A DNA stretch of 22,674 bases from a virus: positions 1-22,674 of the IMG/VR virus record IMGVR_UViG_3300031675_000028; one strand, 5' to 3'. Under the pieces are notes generated by a model, which was given only the letters and a program-made list of their open reading frames with translations, made no database searches and was not told where the DNA came from. Every line of letters begins with the position of its first letter. Position 1 is the first letter of the stretch. Position numbers and translations under genes: made by a program. Shown here one piece after another: positions 1 through 7,277 of this stretch.

Positions 1-299
1 GATCCACCTGATGCGTTAGCACTTTTAAGAGAGTTAGTATTTAATCTTACTACTCTTAGTGAGGAACCATACTTTAAAAAGGATTCTGCTGTGTAAAAAT
101 CTTCAGCACTAGCATTTGTGTTTGCTGGTTCTCCGAAATTATTTACTAAACCCTTTGCGTCTGAAACTGTTATTACTTCATCAACAGGGCCCCATTGAAA
201 TGAACCCGCGAATGCACCAGTTGTGGTTGATACCGCTGGCACCACATTGGTTAGATCAATCTCGTTGACCTGAACGCCGGGTGATACTTGAAATGCCAT
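1..299 (-). CDS. 18: Tail sheath protein gp18, N-terminal part (cut by window edge)
   Basis: About 99 codons are visible from the ATG at 299-297, and the frame is still open at base 1. The product begins MAFQVSPGVQVNEIDLTN and continues with AFAGSFQWGPVDEV and SLRVVRLN. This matches the N-terminal region of T4-like sheath proteins, where T4 gp18 has a comparable AGKFQWGP segment and an RVVRA-type strand. Sheath subunits polymerise around the tail tube and contract during DNA injection. The start has a good Shine-Dalgarno sequence (AGGAG, 310-306) and lies about 40 bases downstream of a TATAAATA late promoter, so gp18 probably has its own transcription start as well as readthrough from the terminase genes. 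Its position directly after gp17 is the T4 order. The rest of the gene is outside the window. Confidence 0.93.
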   Translation of the reverse strand, partial: MAFQVSPGVQVNEIDLTNVVPAVSTTTGAFAGSFQWGPVDEVITVSDAKGLVNNFGEPANTNASAEDFYTAESFLKYGSSLRVVRLNTNSLKSANASGG

Positions 300-340
300 A
301 CTTTTCTCCTGTTAATGTAAAAAGTTGTTGTTTACTGTTT

Positions 341-348
341 TATTTATA
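341..348 (-). promoter_or_regulatory. T4-type late promoter (TATAAATA) for gp18
   Basis: The minus strand reads TATAAATA, the T4 late-promoter -10 octamer recognised by the phage sigma-like factor gp55 with the sliding clamp. It lies in the 90-base gap between the terminase stop and the gp18 start. The predicted leader is about 35 nt and contains AGGAG. This fits high expression of the sheath late in infection. Confidence 0.85.
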
Positions 349-389
349 ACAATATCTAATCTAACAACCTATATACATTCTTAATTATT

Positions 390-1982
390 CTAATTTATAT
401 CCTTTATATACCATCTGTCACCGCCCTCTACAAAAGAGGTTTGTTCGGGACTGTTACTGGGGTCACCAAAGATTCCAGCTGGTAATAAATCTTGTTCTAT
501 CAATTTCTGTTGTTCTGCATACAAAAGGTCTTTTATCTGATGATTAGTGAGATGGTGAAAATATTCTGTGGTAACAAACCAACTGAACAACACGCAGTTC
601 ATAACTAAATCATCATGATAACCTTTTGCAGCTTCAAATGACATACCTTTATTTATGAATGTCATAAGTTCAGTGACCGTATGTCTGTCTACTAACTGCA
701 ATCTATTCTCTTCTAACAGTTCCTTTAGGGTAGAACAACCGATCCTTTTAATCTTCTTGTTCATGGTAACACCAATATCTTCTGCCTTGATGACTCCCTG
801 AACAAATACATTATCGTACTCAATATCCCAGTGTAGTTGATTTGCTACCATAGCACCTTCTGCGTTATTTTCTACAATAACTAGTGCCTTGTTGTATGCA
901 CTTGCATACTTATTTATGATATCAGGAAACAGCATAGGGGATATCATACTGTTTCTATACACTGCAACCTGTGTAAAGGGTGTAGTGGATATATCAAATA
1001 TTGTGAAGGTTGAGAAATCCATTCCCCGACCCTTTGCAACATCTACTGTACATATATAGGTGTGATCGTCAACTGGCCTTTTGTACATGGAGAAGTCTTC
1101 CTTTCCCCACTCTGCATCTATTGTCCTCATTCCTAATAGACACGCACTACTAATAAGTGTATTACCTGTTCCTAAGAAACTGTTACCATACTCTTGTTCA
1201 AACTGAGTCTCAGAAGTGTTTGCGATGGTTTCTTTTTTCCATTTTGCATCACGGCCAGGCACATCATTCCAACTAATTGTAAACGGTTTGTACTCTGATT
1301 GTTTCTGAACTGCACTTTCATATATCTTGTAGAACATATTACCAACACCATTAGCAGTCGAGGTAATTATGACCTTTGAGTTTTTACCTGATGTTACCAC
1401 TGGATATGTTGCAGTATAGAATTCTTCTGCATTTTCTACGAATGCAAACTCATCGAGGTATAGTAAGTTAATTGAAAGACCACGAATAGAACTTGATGAT
1501 GTTGCAGCTGCAACTAGGCGACTATCATTTGCAAATTCGATTGAACCTTTGTTTAAAATCTTAACGCCAGGCTGCAAGAAGAAAGGTACTGACTCTAACA
1601 TGGTGACAATACGAGAGACCATTTCTCTTGCGATTGCACCTTTGTTTGCAAGGATAGCTACTGTAACTTCGGGGTGAAATAACAGATACCATACAAGGTA
1701 TGCACAAGATGTAATGGATTTACCTGACTGTCTTGATGCAAGTACTACATTGAATCGGTTTGTGTCATAGTGTTCAATTAGTCTATTTTGATAACCACGA
1801 AGTTTAAACGGAACCATTCCCTCATCCAATGAGATAACCTGTGTGTAGTTCTCGATGAAATGAGTTGGATTCTCTGAACACTTCATGTACTCATTCAATT
1901 GATCTTTAGAGTACTGGATTTCTACACCAGCTCTTTTAATTAGATTGTTACCGAGATATCCTTCATTTTTTGAATCAGTCAT
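390..1982 (-). CDS. 17: Terminase large subunit gp17 (packaging ATPase and nuclease)
   Basis: This 530-residue protein (T4 gp17 has 610) is the motor that pumps DNA into the prohead and cuts the concatemer. ATPase domain: Walker A SRQSGKS at residues 83-89, Walker B LLYLDE at 173-178 with the catalytic glutamate, and coupling motif ITSTANG at about 206-212. RNase H-like nuclease domain: acidic residues are visible in TVDVAKGRG (Asp314), VIVENNAEG (Glu371) and GYHDDLV (Asp457/458), which corresponds to the metal-binding triad of the family. The ATG overlaps the stop of the small-subunit gene by one base (TAATG), so translation is probably coupled. All key residues are present and the gene looks intact. 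The next gene downstream is gp18, as in T4. Confidence 0.97.
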   Translation of the reverse strand: MTDSKNEGYLGNNLIKRAGVEIQYSKDQLNEYMKCSENPTHFIENYTQVISLDEGMVPFKLRGYQNRLIEHYDTNRFNVVLASRQSGKSITSCAYLVWYLLFHPEVTVAILANKGAIAREMVSRIVTMLESVPFFLQPGVKILNKGSIEFANDSRLVAAATSSSSIRGLSINLLYLDEFAFVENAEEFYTATYPVVTSGKNSKVIITSTANGVGNMFYKIYESAVQKQSEYKPFTISWNDVPGRDAKWKKETIANTSETQFEQEYGNSFLGTGNTLISSACLLGMRTIDAEWGKEDFSMYKRPVDDHTYICTVDVAKGRGMDFSTFTIFDISTTPFTQVAVYRNSMISPMLFPDIINKYASAYNKALVIVENNAEGAMVANQLHWDIEYDNVFVQGVIKAEDIGVTMNKKIKRIGCSTLKELLEENRLQLVDRHTVTELMTFINKGMSFEAAKGYHDDLVMNCVLFSWFVTTEYFHHLTNHQIKDLLYAEQQKLIEQDLLPAGIFGDPSNSPEQTSFVEGGDRWYIKDIN

Positions 1983-2377
1983 TACTTTTTATTCTTCTTT
2001 AGGTATTTCTGCAACTCTGAAGTGGAACCCACATACAAATGATTGTGTTGGGTCTTAATTCCATCATCGTCTTTTTCTAATTCTTTGATCTTTTTTTGTA
2101 AATCTAAGAGTTTTTCTGCAGTATCACCAACAGTTTTTATTAACTGTCCAGCAACTTCATATGCCCTTGGGTGTTCGGTTTCTTTGCATAGGTCGAGTAT
2201 GCCGTCAATGGCATCCTGACCTCTCTCAACGAGGTTGTAGAGGGTTTCACGACCATACCTATAGTCTGAGTCCATTGAGTCCTGCCGAGCTGGCAGTTTT
2301 ACCACTTTGGTCTCTTTTTGAATATTGGTTCCGATATCTAGGATATCATCCAACTTAGAATCTATATCTTTTGCCAT
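1982..2377 (-). CDS. 16: Terminase small subunit gp16
   Basis: This 131-residue protein (T4 gp16 has 164) lies directly upstream of and overlaps gp17. Recognisable family segments are RETLYNLVERGQDAIDGIL and CKETEHPRAYEVAGQLIK, which correspond to the central helices of T4-like small terminases, followed by a coiled-coil-like stretch (KLLDLQKKIKELEK). Small terminase oligomers recognise DNA and stimulate the gp17 ATPase. The C-terminus is very Lys-rich (LQKYLKKNKK). The upstream gap is 21 bases with only a weak ribosome site (GAG), so expression probably depends on the gp15-gp16-gp17 transcript. The gene is intact. Confidence 0.92.
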   Translation of the reverse strand: MAKDIDSKLDDILDIGTNIQKETKVVKLPARQDSMDSDYRYGRETLYNLVERGQDAIDGILDLCKETEHPRAYEVAGQLIKTVGDTAEKLLDLQKKIKELEKDDDGIKTQHNHLYVGSTSELQKYLKKNKK

Positions 2378-2398
2378 AATTTACTCGCATTGGTATGA

Positions 2399-3439
2399 TT
2401 ATTCAGGTGCATCTGCAAATGTTGAACCAGTACCGTCATCATAAAAGTTTACCGTTTCAGCAACTACAAAGGTGTCGGTTGGGTTCACTGAACCTACAAA
2501 CTTAAGTGTTTTTGTATGTGCCAGTGTAATTGCTGCACTAAGTGTAATACTTAGTTTATCCGCCGCAATTGCTGTAATCGTTGGGTTAGTGGCATTCCCT
2601 GTATCAAATACCTCGTCTGCAACACTTATCTTACTATTTATTGCAGTTGCAAACACTACATTTGTGGATGAGGACTGTGCATTTGCAATCTCTCCGAATG
2701 CAGGCTCGTAGTGTTTAACTTCCTTGATAAGTCCTGACTCTTGTATCTGAGTTGTTGTAAACCCTTTAGTAACATCAGGATTAATGTATGTTCTTTCAAT
2801 AACATTCTTAATGATTTCACCAGTGTAAACTGGGCCAAAGAAGTATATCTTCATTGAAAAATCTAATTTATGTTCGATGACTCGTCTTTCCGTGAACTCA
2901 CCTTCGTAAGTATCTTCCATTGATACATTAATAAGTGTAATAGGAACGTCTCGAACTTCCGTCATTGAGTCTACTATTTTCATAGAAACCGTGTATTCGG
3001 GTTGAAAGTATGGTAGAATCTGTTCTACAATTTGAAGTCCGTCATTAGCATTTTTTGCTAGAACACTTAAAGAAAAGTTTATAGTATACGGTGCTGGAGC
3101 ATACTGAAATCCTCGTTTACCTGTATCTGCAGTTTCTAGTGTACTTTTAGTAGTACGGATTAGTTTGTTCTGTTGTCTAGGTGCATCATATTCAAATCCA
3201 GTGATCTCAAATGCCATTCTAGGTAAACTGATTGCACTTCTGTTACCATCAGTTAGGTTTGCTTCTTCATTAAGTCTTGCTAACCATCGTTGTTTAGGGC
3301 CGTAAGATATGGGTACTATTTGTTGAGCTAGTACTGTACCATCCGATTTTGTCTTCTTAATGGTGATATTATTGAACAGTGTACCGAAAATTGATACACT
3401 TCTCTTGATTGTTTCATGATAAAAATGAGTGCCAAACAT
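2399..3439 (-). CDS. 15: Tail sheath stabiliser / tail completion protein gp15
   Basis: This 346-residue protein is longer than T4 gp15 (272). The first ~215 residues follow the family: MFGTHFYHETIKRSVSIFG at the start, then SYGPKQRWLARLN, LPRMAFEITGFEYDAPRQQN, and EQILPYFQPEYTVSMKI, which is nearly the T4 EQILPYFQP sequence. In T4 a gp15 hexamer caps the tail tube and sheath and joins them to the neck. The C-terminal ~100 residues are an extra Thr/Ala/Val-rich segment with no match I recognise. The likely ribosome site is AAGGAAA, and the ATG overlaps the stop of the acyl carrier protein gene (TAATG). The gene lies between gp14 and gp16 as in T4, apart from that inserted gene. Confidence 0.93.
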   Translation of the reverse strand: MFGTHFYHETIKRSVSIFGTLFNNITIKKTKSDGTVLAQQIVPISYGPKQRWLARLNEEANLTDGNRSAISLPRMAFEITGFEYDAPRQQNKLIRTTKSTLETADTGKRGFQYAPAPYTINFSLSVLAKNANDGLQIVEQILPYFQPEYTVSMKIVDSMTEVRDVPITLINVSMEDTYEGEFTERRVIEHKLDFSMKIYFFGPVYTGEIIKNVIERTYINPDVTKGFTTTQIQESGLIKEVKHYEPAFGEIANAQSSSTNVVFATAINSKISVADEVFDTGNATNPTITAIAADKLSITLSAAITLAHTKTLKFVGSVNPTDTFVVAETVNFYDDGTGSTFADAPE

Positions 3440-3654
3440 TACGAATTTTCCTTAATATATTGCTGTAACTGACCAACTGTAAATATGTCTTCTACATCTT
3501 CATCAGGCATATCCATGTCATATTCATTTTCACAAGCCATGATGATTTCTACGATGTTTAATGAGTCTGCACCCAAATCCTTGACAATGTCTGACGCGTC
3601 TGTTATACTGTCTTGATCGATTCCAATTGTTTCTGCAATTATTTTATATAACAC
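3439..3654 (-). CDS. acpP: Acyl carrier protein (phage-encoded)
   Basis: This 71-residue acidic protein has the hallmark phosphopantetheine site DLGADSLNIVEIIMACE, with the modifiable serine at residue 31, followed by an acidic helix and MPDEDVEDIFTVGQLQQYI. It follows bacterial AcpP almost position by position, though its first helix is about five residues shorter than in E. coli AcpP. Such proteins carry acyl chains on a 4'-phosphopantetheine arm added by holo-ACP synthase. No such synthase is visible here, so a host enzyme would be needed. The start is GTG (3654-3652) with GAGG seven bases upstream; the frame closes at a stop shortly upstream and no ATG is available. The gene overlaps the gp14 stop (TAGTG) and the gp15 start (TAATG), so it is an integral part of the neck operon. 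Its identity as an ACP is near certain, but its role in the phage is unknown. Confidence 0.93.
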   Translation of the reverse strand: MLYKIIAETIGIDQDSITDASDIVKDLGADSLNIVEIIMACENEYDMDMPDEDVEDIFTVGQLQQYIKENS

Positions 3655-4511
3655 TATGTAACCTCACCAAATGGGTTTGTTTCACTAAAGTCTAGGTAAT
3701 TATCTGCTTTAGTTTCAAAATCTAAGTTATCTGCACTTCCATCATTACCCATGGTCATGACATCTAGGATGCTGTTAACCACATGAGAAGCAGCTCCTGA
3801 TGCACCAACTAGTGTATCCCCAGCAACAAGTGTCTTAGTGTTGTCTCTAATTTTAAGATTTCTAGTAGTTGGATTCCAAGAAATAACTTCTCCTACTACA
3901 ACACTACTTAGTGTGATATTCTCATTATTGACATAGTTTCCTGAACCACCTGTGTTCATTGTAAGATCAATGTAGTAAGATTGTTCATCTTCAATAAGGT
4001 CAATATTTGTAACACCAGTATCGAAATCTTCTCCACCGTATTCAAACAGTTCACACTGTAATTTAAAGACAAAGAGTTTTCCAACCTGATAGAATGGGTT
4101 CTCGTGTTCTACAAATTTGATTTCAAATATAGAACCAGTTAAAGGGAAGTGAATTAGATCACCCTCATTAGGTCTCATTGATGTTGCAAGGTTTGAATCT
4201 AATGATATGAATCTTTCCCATGATCTTAAGGATATAACGAAAGTCGCAGTATCCCTGACAGCTACACCAAACTTAGACATTAAGTCCCCCTCACCCTCAA
4301 ATCCTTCAGGGTTTTCAAGGTACATCTCAACAGCATATGAATCACCAAATCGTGATTGCACATCTTCGTTTAAGATAGTGTCCTCTTCTACAACCTGTCT
4401 AGGTAGGTAGTGAGTTTCATGTCCATACAGTCTAAGGGACTCAACAATCAAATCCTCATAGAGGTGCTGTTCAGTATTTACTGCATGATTAAAAAATACA
4501 TTCGTTGGCAT
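3654..4511 (-). CDS. 14: Neck protein gp14
   Basis: This 285-residue protein is slightly longer than T4 gp14 (256). Family segments are visible: VFFNHAVNTEQHLYEDLIVE near the start, YGHETHYLPRQVVEEDTIL, RPNEGDLIHFPLTGSIFEI and FVEHENPFYQVGK. These correspond to T4 YYVPREYV, EGDLIYFPMDNSLFEI and VEPYDPFYQLG. gp14 forms a neck ring with gp13 that closes the head and receives the tail. Residues ~185-260 carry an inserted beta-rich stretch (EVISWNPTTRNLKIRDNTKT) that looks like a small barrel-type module absent from T4. The ATG lies 12 bases after the gp13 stop, with GGGG as the probable ribosome site. The stop overlaps the GTG of the acyl carrier protein gene. Confidence 0.92.
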   Translation of the reverse strand: MPTNVFFNHAVNTEQHLYEDLIVESLRLYGHETHYLPRQVVEEDTILNEDVQSRFGDSYAVEMYLENPEGFEGEGDLMSKFGVAVRDTATFVISLRSWERFISLDSNLATSMRPNEGDLIHFPLTGSIFEIKFVEHENPFYQVGKLFVFKLQCELFEYGGEDFDTGVTNIDLIEDEQSYYIDLTMNTGGSGNYVNNENITLSSVVVGEVISWNPTTRNLKIRDNTKTLVAGDTLVGASGAASHVVNSILDVMTMGNDGSADNLDFETKADNYLDFSETNPFGEVT

Positions 4512-4522
4512 TTATTACCCCG

Positions 4523-5338
4523 CTAGCCCATCATGTCCAAGACTGGCATTTCAAAATTCAGTCTAGACTCTTCTTCTAATCTTGTTATCTCATCTTTAGC
4601 TTCTGTTTTCATCTGTTCTGAATTAAGTGTAACTCCGCCAGGCAATGCTATACCTGTGAATTTAGCAAGGTTCTCCCCCCACTGATACTTAACTAGTGCA
4701 GTTGCGTATTTCTTTAACCACATGTCGTTGTATACGTCTGTCATATCTGCTGGATCGATCTTTCTGTAACACTCGATGATAATCCACTCGTTTGCAGTCA
4801 ATTTATTTGCGTTGTAGTCAATGTAGAGTCTATTACTATGCATGTTATACCTTATAGGTATCTGACCAACCAACATTTGGTTGAGTAATGCAAGGTGTTG
4901 TTGAACTTGTGAGTAGTACATTACACTAGTGGATGTTAAATCCCACAAATCATTTAGTCTAAGTTGATACTGGATATCAAACATGTTAGACTGAGTTCCA
5001 CTTGAGAAAGGGAATAGATTGATAACTGAAAGTACATGTTCGGGTAGTGTTATGTAATTCTTTGCTTCACCATAAGTCTGATTTGCAATTGCTTGTGTTC
5101 CAGTGGTTGCAGCTGCATGTGACTCGTTTGTTTTAAAAGAATCAATCTCTGCTTGAGTAATCTGATGTTTCAGATATGTTTTGATGGAACCTTCGTAATG
5201 AAATTCCCGAAAGTATTGCAATGCCTCATCAACCCTGTCATCCATTTGGTCATCGTCAATATTTATTTCCACAACAGGAGCTCCTAGAGCTCTTTTGATG
5301 TAGTCCTTAAAGGTTGCTTTTGAATTCGGTGCTGCCAT
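4523..5338 (-). CDS. 13: Neck protein gp13 (head completion)
   Basis: This 271-residue protein (T4 gp13 has 309) begins with TFKDYIKRALGAPVVEINID followed by DDQMDDRVDEALQYFREFH, a very characteristic start of T4-like marine-phage gp13. Further segments are NYITLPEHVLSVINLFPF and ECYRKIDPADMTDVYNDMWL. gp13 forms part of the head-to-tail connector ring with gp14. It is the first gene after a TATAAATA promoter (5378-5371) and heads the unit gp13-gp14-ACP-gp15-gp16-gp17. Its ribosome site is weak (GGA). Confidence 0.94.
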   Translation of the reverse strand: MAAPNSKATFKDYIKRALGAPVVEINIDDDQMDDRVDEALQYFREFHYEGSIKTYLKHQITQAEIDSFKTNESHAAATTGTQAIANQTYGEAKNYITLPEHVLSVINLFPFSSGTQSNMFDIQYQLRLNDLWDLTSTSVMYYSQVQQHLALLNQMLVGQIPIRYNMHSNRLYIDYNANKLTANEWIIIECYRKIDPADMTDVYNDMWLKKYATALVKYQWGENLAKFTGIALPGGVTLNSEQMKTEAKDEITRLEEESRLNFEMPVLDMMG

Positions 5339-5370
5339 AGTAGTTATCCAGTAGTGATCTTGTCTACTAC

Positions 5371-5378
5371 TATTTATA
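5371..5378 (-). promoter_or_regulatory. T4-type late promoter (TATAAATA) for the neck-terminase operon
   Basis: The minus strand reads TATAAATA in the 52-base gap between the 5391 stop and the gp13 ATG at 5338. It predicts a leader of roughly 27 nt. It would drive gp13 through gp17. Confidence 0.85.
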
Positions 5379-5390
5379 CAGTTTGGGAAC

Positions 5391-5651
5391 CTATTCTTGG
5401 AAGTATGTCTTAGATTGGAGTTTGTCTATCTTGGTGTCTATTCTATCCATAGAGTCAATCATTCGTTGGAAGTCCTTTTCTATCTGATCTCGTGTAACAT
5501 AATCTCTGGCCACCTCTTCTCGTGTCTTATTTACAAGTATTGCTAATCGAGATTGTTCGGATAGGACGGAACGAACTAAGAACCCTATCGGAGCTAGAAT
5601 GAAGGTTAGGAGTAGATTCCATATGAGATGTGCATCGATTATAATTTCCAT
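5391..5651 (-). CDS. Small membrane-anchored coiled-coil protein, unknown function
   Basis: This 86-residue protein has one predicted transmembrane helix at about residues 8-30 (LIWNLLLTFILAPIGFLVRS) and a charged helical region from about 33 to 80 with coiled-coil-like heptads (MIDSMDRIDTKIDKLQSK). I do not recognise a named family. Small membrane proteins of this shape in phages include holin-like, spanin-like and superinfection-exclusion proteins, and nothing here separates these. No signal-peptidase or lipobox motif is visible. There is no Shine-Dalgarno sequence before the ATG; instead CTAAATA lies five bases upstream (see the promoter entry). It stands as an isolated gene between the oxygenase gene and the gp13 promoter. 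Confidence 0.75.
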   Translation of the reverse strand: MEIIIDAHLIWNLLLTFILAPIGFLVRSVLSEQSRLAILVNKTREEVARDYVTRDQIEKDFQRMIDSMDRIDTKIDKLQSKTYFQE

Positions 5652-5656
5652 ACTAC

Positions 5657-5663
5657 TATTTAG
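5657..5663 (-). promoter_or_regulatory. Probable variant late promoter (CTAAATA)
   Basis: The minus strand reads CTAAATAGTAGTATGG across the start of the 86-residue membrane-protein gene. The sequence resembles TATAAATA and has exactly the same spacing to the ATG as the two TATAAATA elements at 17089-17082 and 20908-20901. The predicted transcript would begin at or next to the ATG. Confidence 0.55.
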
Positions 5664-5668
5664 AGAAT

Positions 5669-6373
5669 CTACTTTGTTATTGGGTTGCCTTTATCATCTA
5701 ATTCAAACAAATATTCATCTCTATGGTAGTTTTCAACCTTACCGATATTTGCATCTTTCTCTAAATAGTCCATCCCAACATTGAATGATATACTGTATCT
5801 TTCCTTGTCGGTCTGATTTGGTTCCACCATATGCATTGCACCACTTGGGAAAAGAATACACTCACCCCCAATAGGTTCAAATCCCACTGAAGTTTGAAGT
5901 CGTTCACTTTGAGGGAAGTCTGCAACAACTTTTGACTCAGTTTCAATCATCTGAATTTGACCCTCATCTCCATCTGCTTGTATATAGAAGACTCCTGAAA
6001 ACCAACACCCATTATGTAAGTGAGGTGCATTCCACGCTCCCTTATCATTGATGTTTGCCCAAGAGTTAGTAATACAAAGTTTAGCTTTGGTTGGGTCTAA
6101 CCCATAATATGGTAATACTTCATCATTGAAGAAAGTTATAATTCGGTTGATACACTTAGTAAATATTGGATTCTTTTCAACTCCATCATGAGATTGCCAC
6201 CCAGTATACTGATTAGATAGCTGTCTACCCACTGGGTCTCTTCGTCTCATTGCATCCATTTCTTCTTGGAGCATATTTAAATAATCAGGTTTAAATCCAC
6301 GAGTTGGACAAAGACCTTCCTGAATCATATTCCTATGAAATAGTGTTGTTGGAAATATTAATCTAACTGCCAT
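5669..6373 (-). CDS. 2OG-Fe(II) oxygenase, TIGR02466-like
   Basis: This 234-residue protein is predicted to use 2-oxoglutarate, oxygen and Fe(II). The core NAPHLHNGCWFSGVFYIQA (from residue 115) supplies His118 and His120. A second block, CILFPSGAMHMVEPNQTDKE, followed by RYSISFN, supplies His181 and the 2-oxoglutarate-binding Arg192. This FPS..H.VEPN...R.SISFN pattern is typical of the putative oxygenase family TIGR02466, common in marine bacteria and T4-like marine phages. The usual HxD is replaced by HxH here, so the metal ligand set differs from classic prolyl hydroxylases. The substrate is unknown. Its start overlaps the end of the upstream DUF6065-like gene by 11 bases (ribosome site GGGG). 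The gene is intact. Confidence 0.85.
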   Translation of the reverse strand: MAVRLIFPTTLFHRNMIQEGLCPTRGFKPDYLNMLQEEMDAMRRRDPVGRQLSNQYTGWQSHDGVEKNPIFTKCINRIITFFNDEVLPYYGLDPTKAKLCITNSWANINDKGAWNAPHLHNGCWFSGVFYIQADGDEGQIQMIETESKVVADFPQSERLQTSVGFEPIGGECILFPSGAMHMVEPNQTDKERYSISFNVGMDYLEKDANIGKVENYHRDEYLFELDDKGNPITK

Positions 6374-7277
6374 CTGTGTTGTCCCCGAAATCTATCTCTA
6401 ATTGTTCATCATGTTGTTTGGTCTCATATTCAGGTTTCATCTTACCAGTCTTGGGATCAAAAGGACATTCTGATAGGTCTTCTTTGAAAAATTTAAACTT
6501 AGGTTTCCATACTTTTGCTTTCTTATACGGCCCTGCAGTGTGAAGTGTATCAGCCATTCCAATCCTACTTGCTTCTGCCATCGTCAAATGTTCTGTTTCC
6601 GAGGTGTATTTGGATAGATTTGTGACATATGATTTATGGTCTTTTACCTGATAGGTTGCAACCCATTCCTCTCTTTGGAATGGAATAACCTGACATAGAG
6701 GTGTTCCCTTTTTTATCACAAAACTGTGATCTACTTTAGGATAAAAGATAATTTGTGAATTGTCTTTGTTAACATTAAACTCATCGGTATCAATAATCCC
6801 TTGCCATGTCGCAAAGAAGTCATTTTGGAATAGAAATGGGTCTAAGTAGAAACAAGAGTATCCTTTAGGTGTTGTAACATTCCATGGATTAGACATCTTG
6901 AATGCATCTTTGATTGGTGCTTCACTTGTACCCATATATTCAAATCCATCATGTGTCTGAACTGATGGGTGAGTTTGAGACGAGTATGCCTCTAAATCCC
7001 CTTTTTTAGGGTCTGATGCATGGAAGTAAATAGAATCTGAATCATTTTCTGTGATGCCATTCTTAATAATCATATCTCTGTTTGCAACAAGAATATAACC
7101 CATCTGTAACCAGTCTTGCATCGCAGGACATGACCTTATGGTTTTATTAATAGTTCCGTTAACAACTTCTGCAACTTTACCCTTCTTCCACCAATCGGGC
7201 TGAATACTTCTTGCAAGAACTGGTTTAAAGTTCTTTAGGGTATCACTATCGTATGTATGAAAGTCTATCGTTGGCAT
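6363..7277 (-). CDS. DUF6065-like conserved phage protein
   Basis: I prefer the ATG at 7277 (MPTIDFHTYD, 304 residues) to the in-frame ATG five codons upstream, because GAGGAAAA covering that upstream ATG is a good Shine-Dalgarno sequence for the downstream one. The segments IQPDWWKKGK, IRSCPAMQDWLQMGYILV, NPWNVTTPKGYSCFYLDP, GIIDTDEF and KGTPLCQVIPFQREEW follow a protein family widespread in marine T4-like phages. I believe this is DUF6065, though the family number is from memory. The function is not established. The C-terminal ~100 residues are charged and Lys-rich. It sits between two 2OG oxygenase genes, overlapping the upstream one by 32 bases and the downstream one by 11, which suggests co-expression and perhaps a shared process. 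Confidence 0.75.
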   Translation of the reverse strand: MPTIDFHTYDSDTLKNFKPVLARSIQPDWWKKGKVAEVVNGTINKTIRSCPAMQDWLQMGYILVANRDMIIKNGITENDSDSIYFHASDPKKGDLEAYSSQTHPSVQTHDGFEYMGTSEAPIKDAFKMSNPWNVTTPKGYSCFYLDPFLFQNDFFATWQGIIDTDEFNVNKDNSQIIFYPKVDHSFVIKKGTPLCQVIPFQREEWVATYQVKDHKSYVTNLSKYTSETEHLTMAEASRIGMADTLHTAGPYKKAKVWKPKFKFFKEDLSECPFDPKTGKMKPEYETKQHDEQLEIDFGDNTDGS

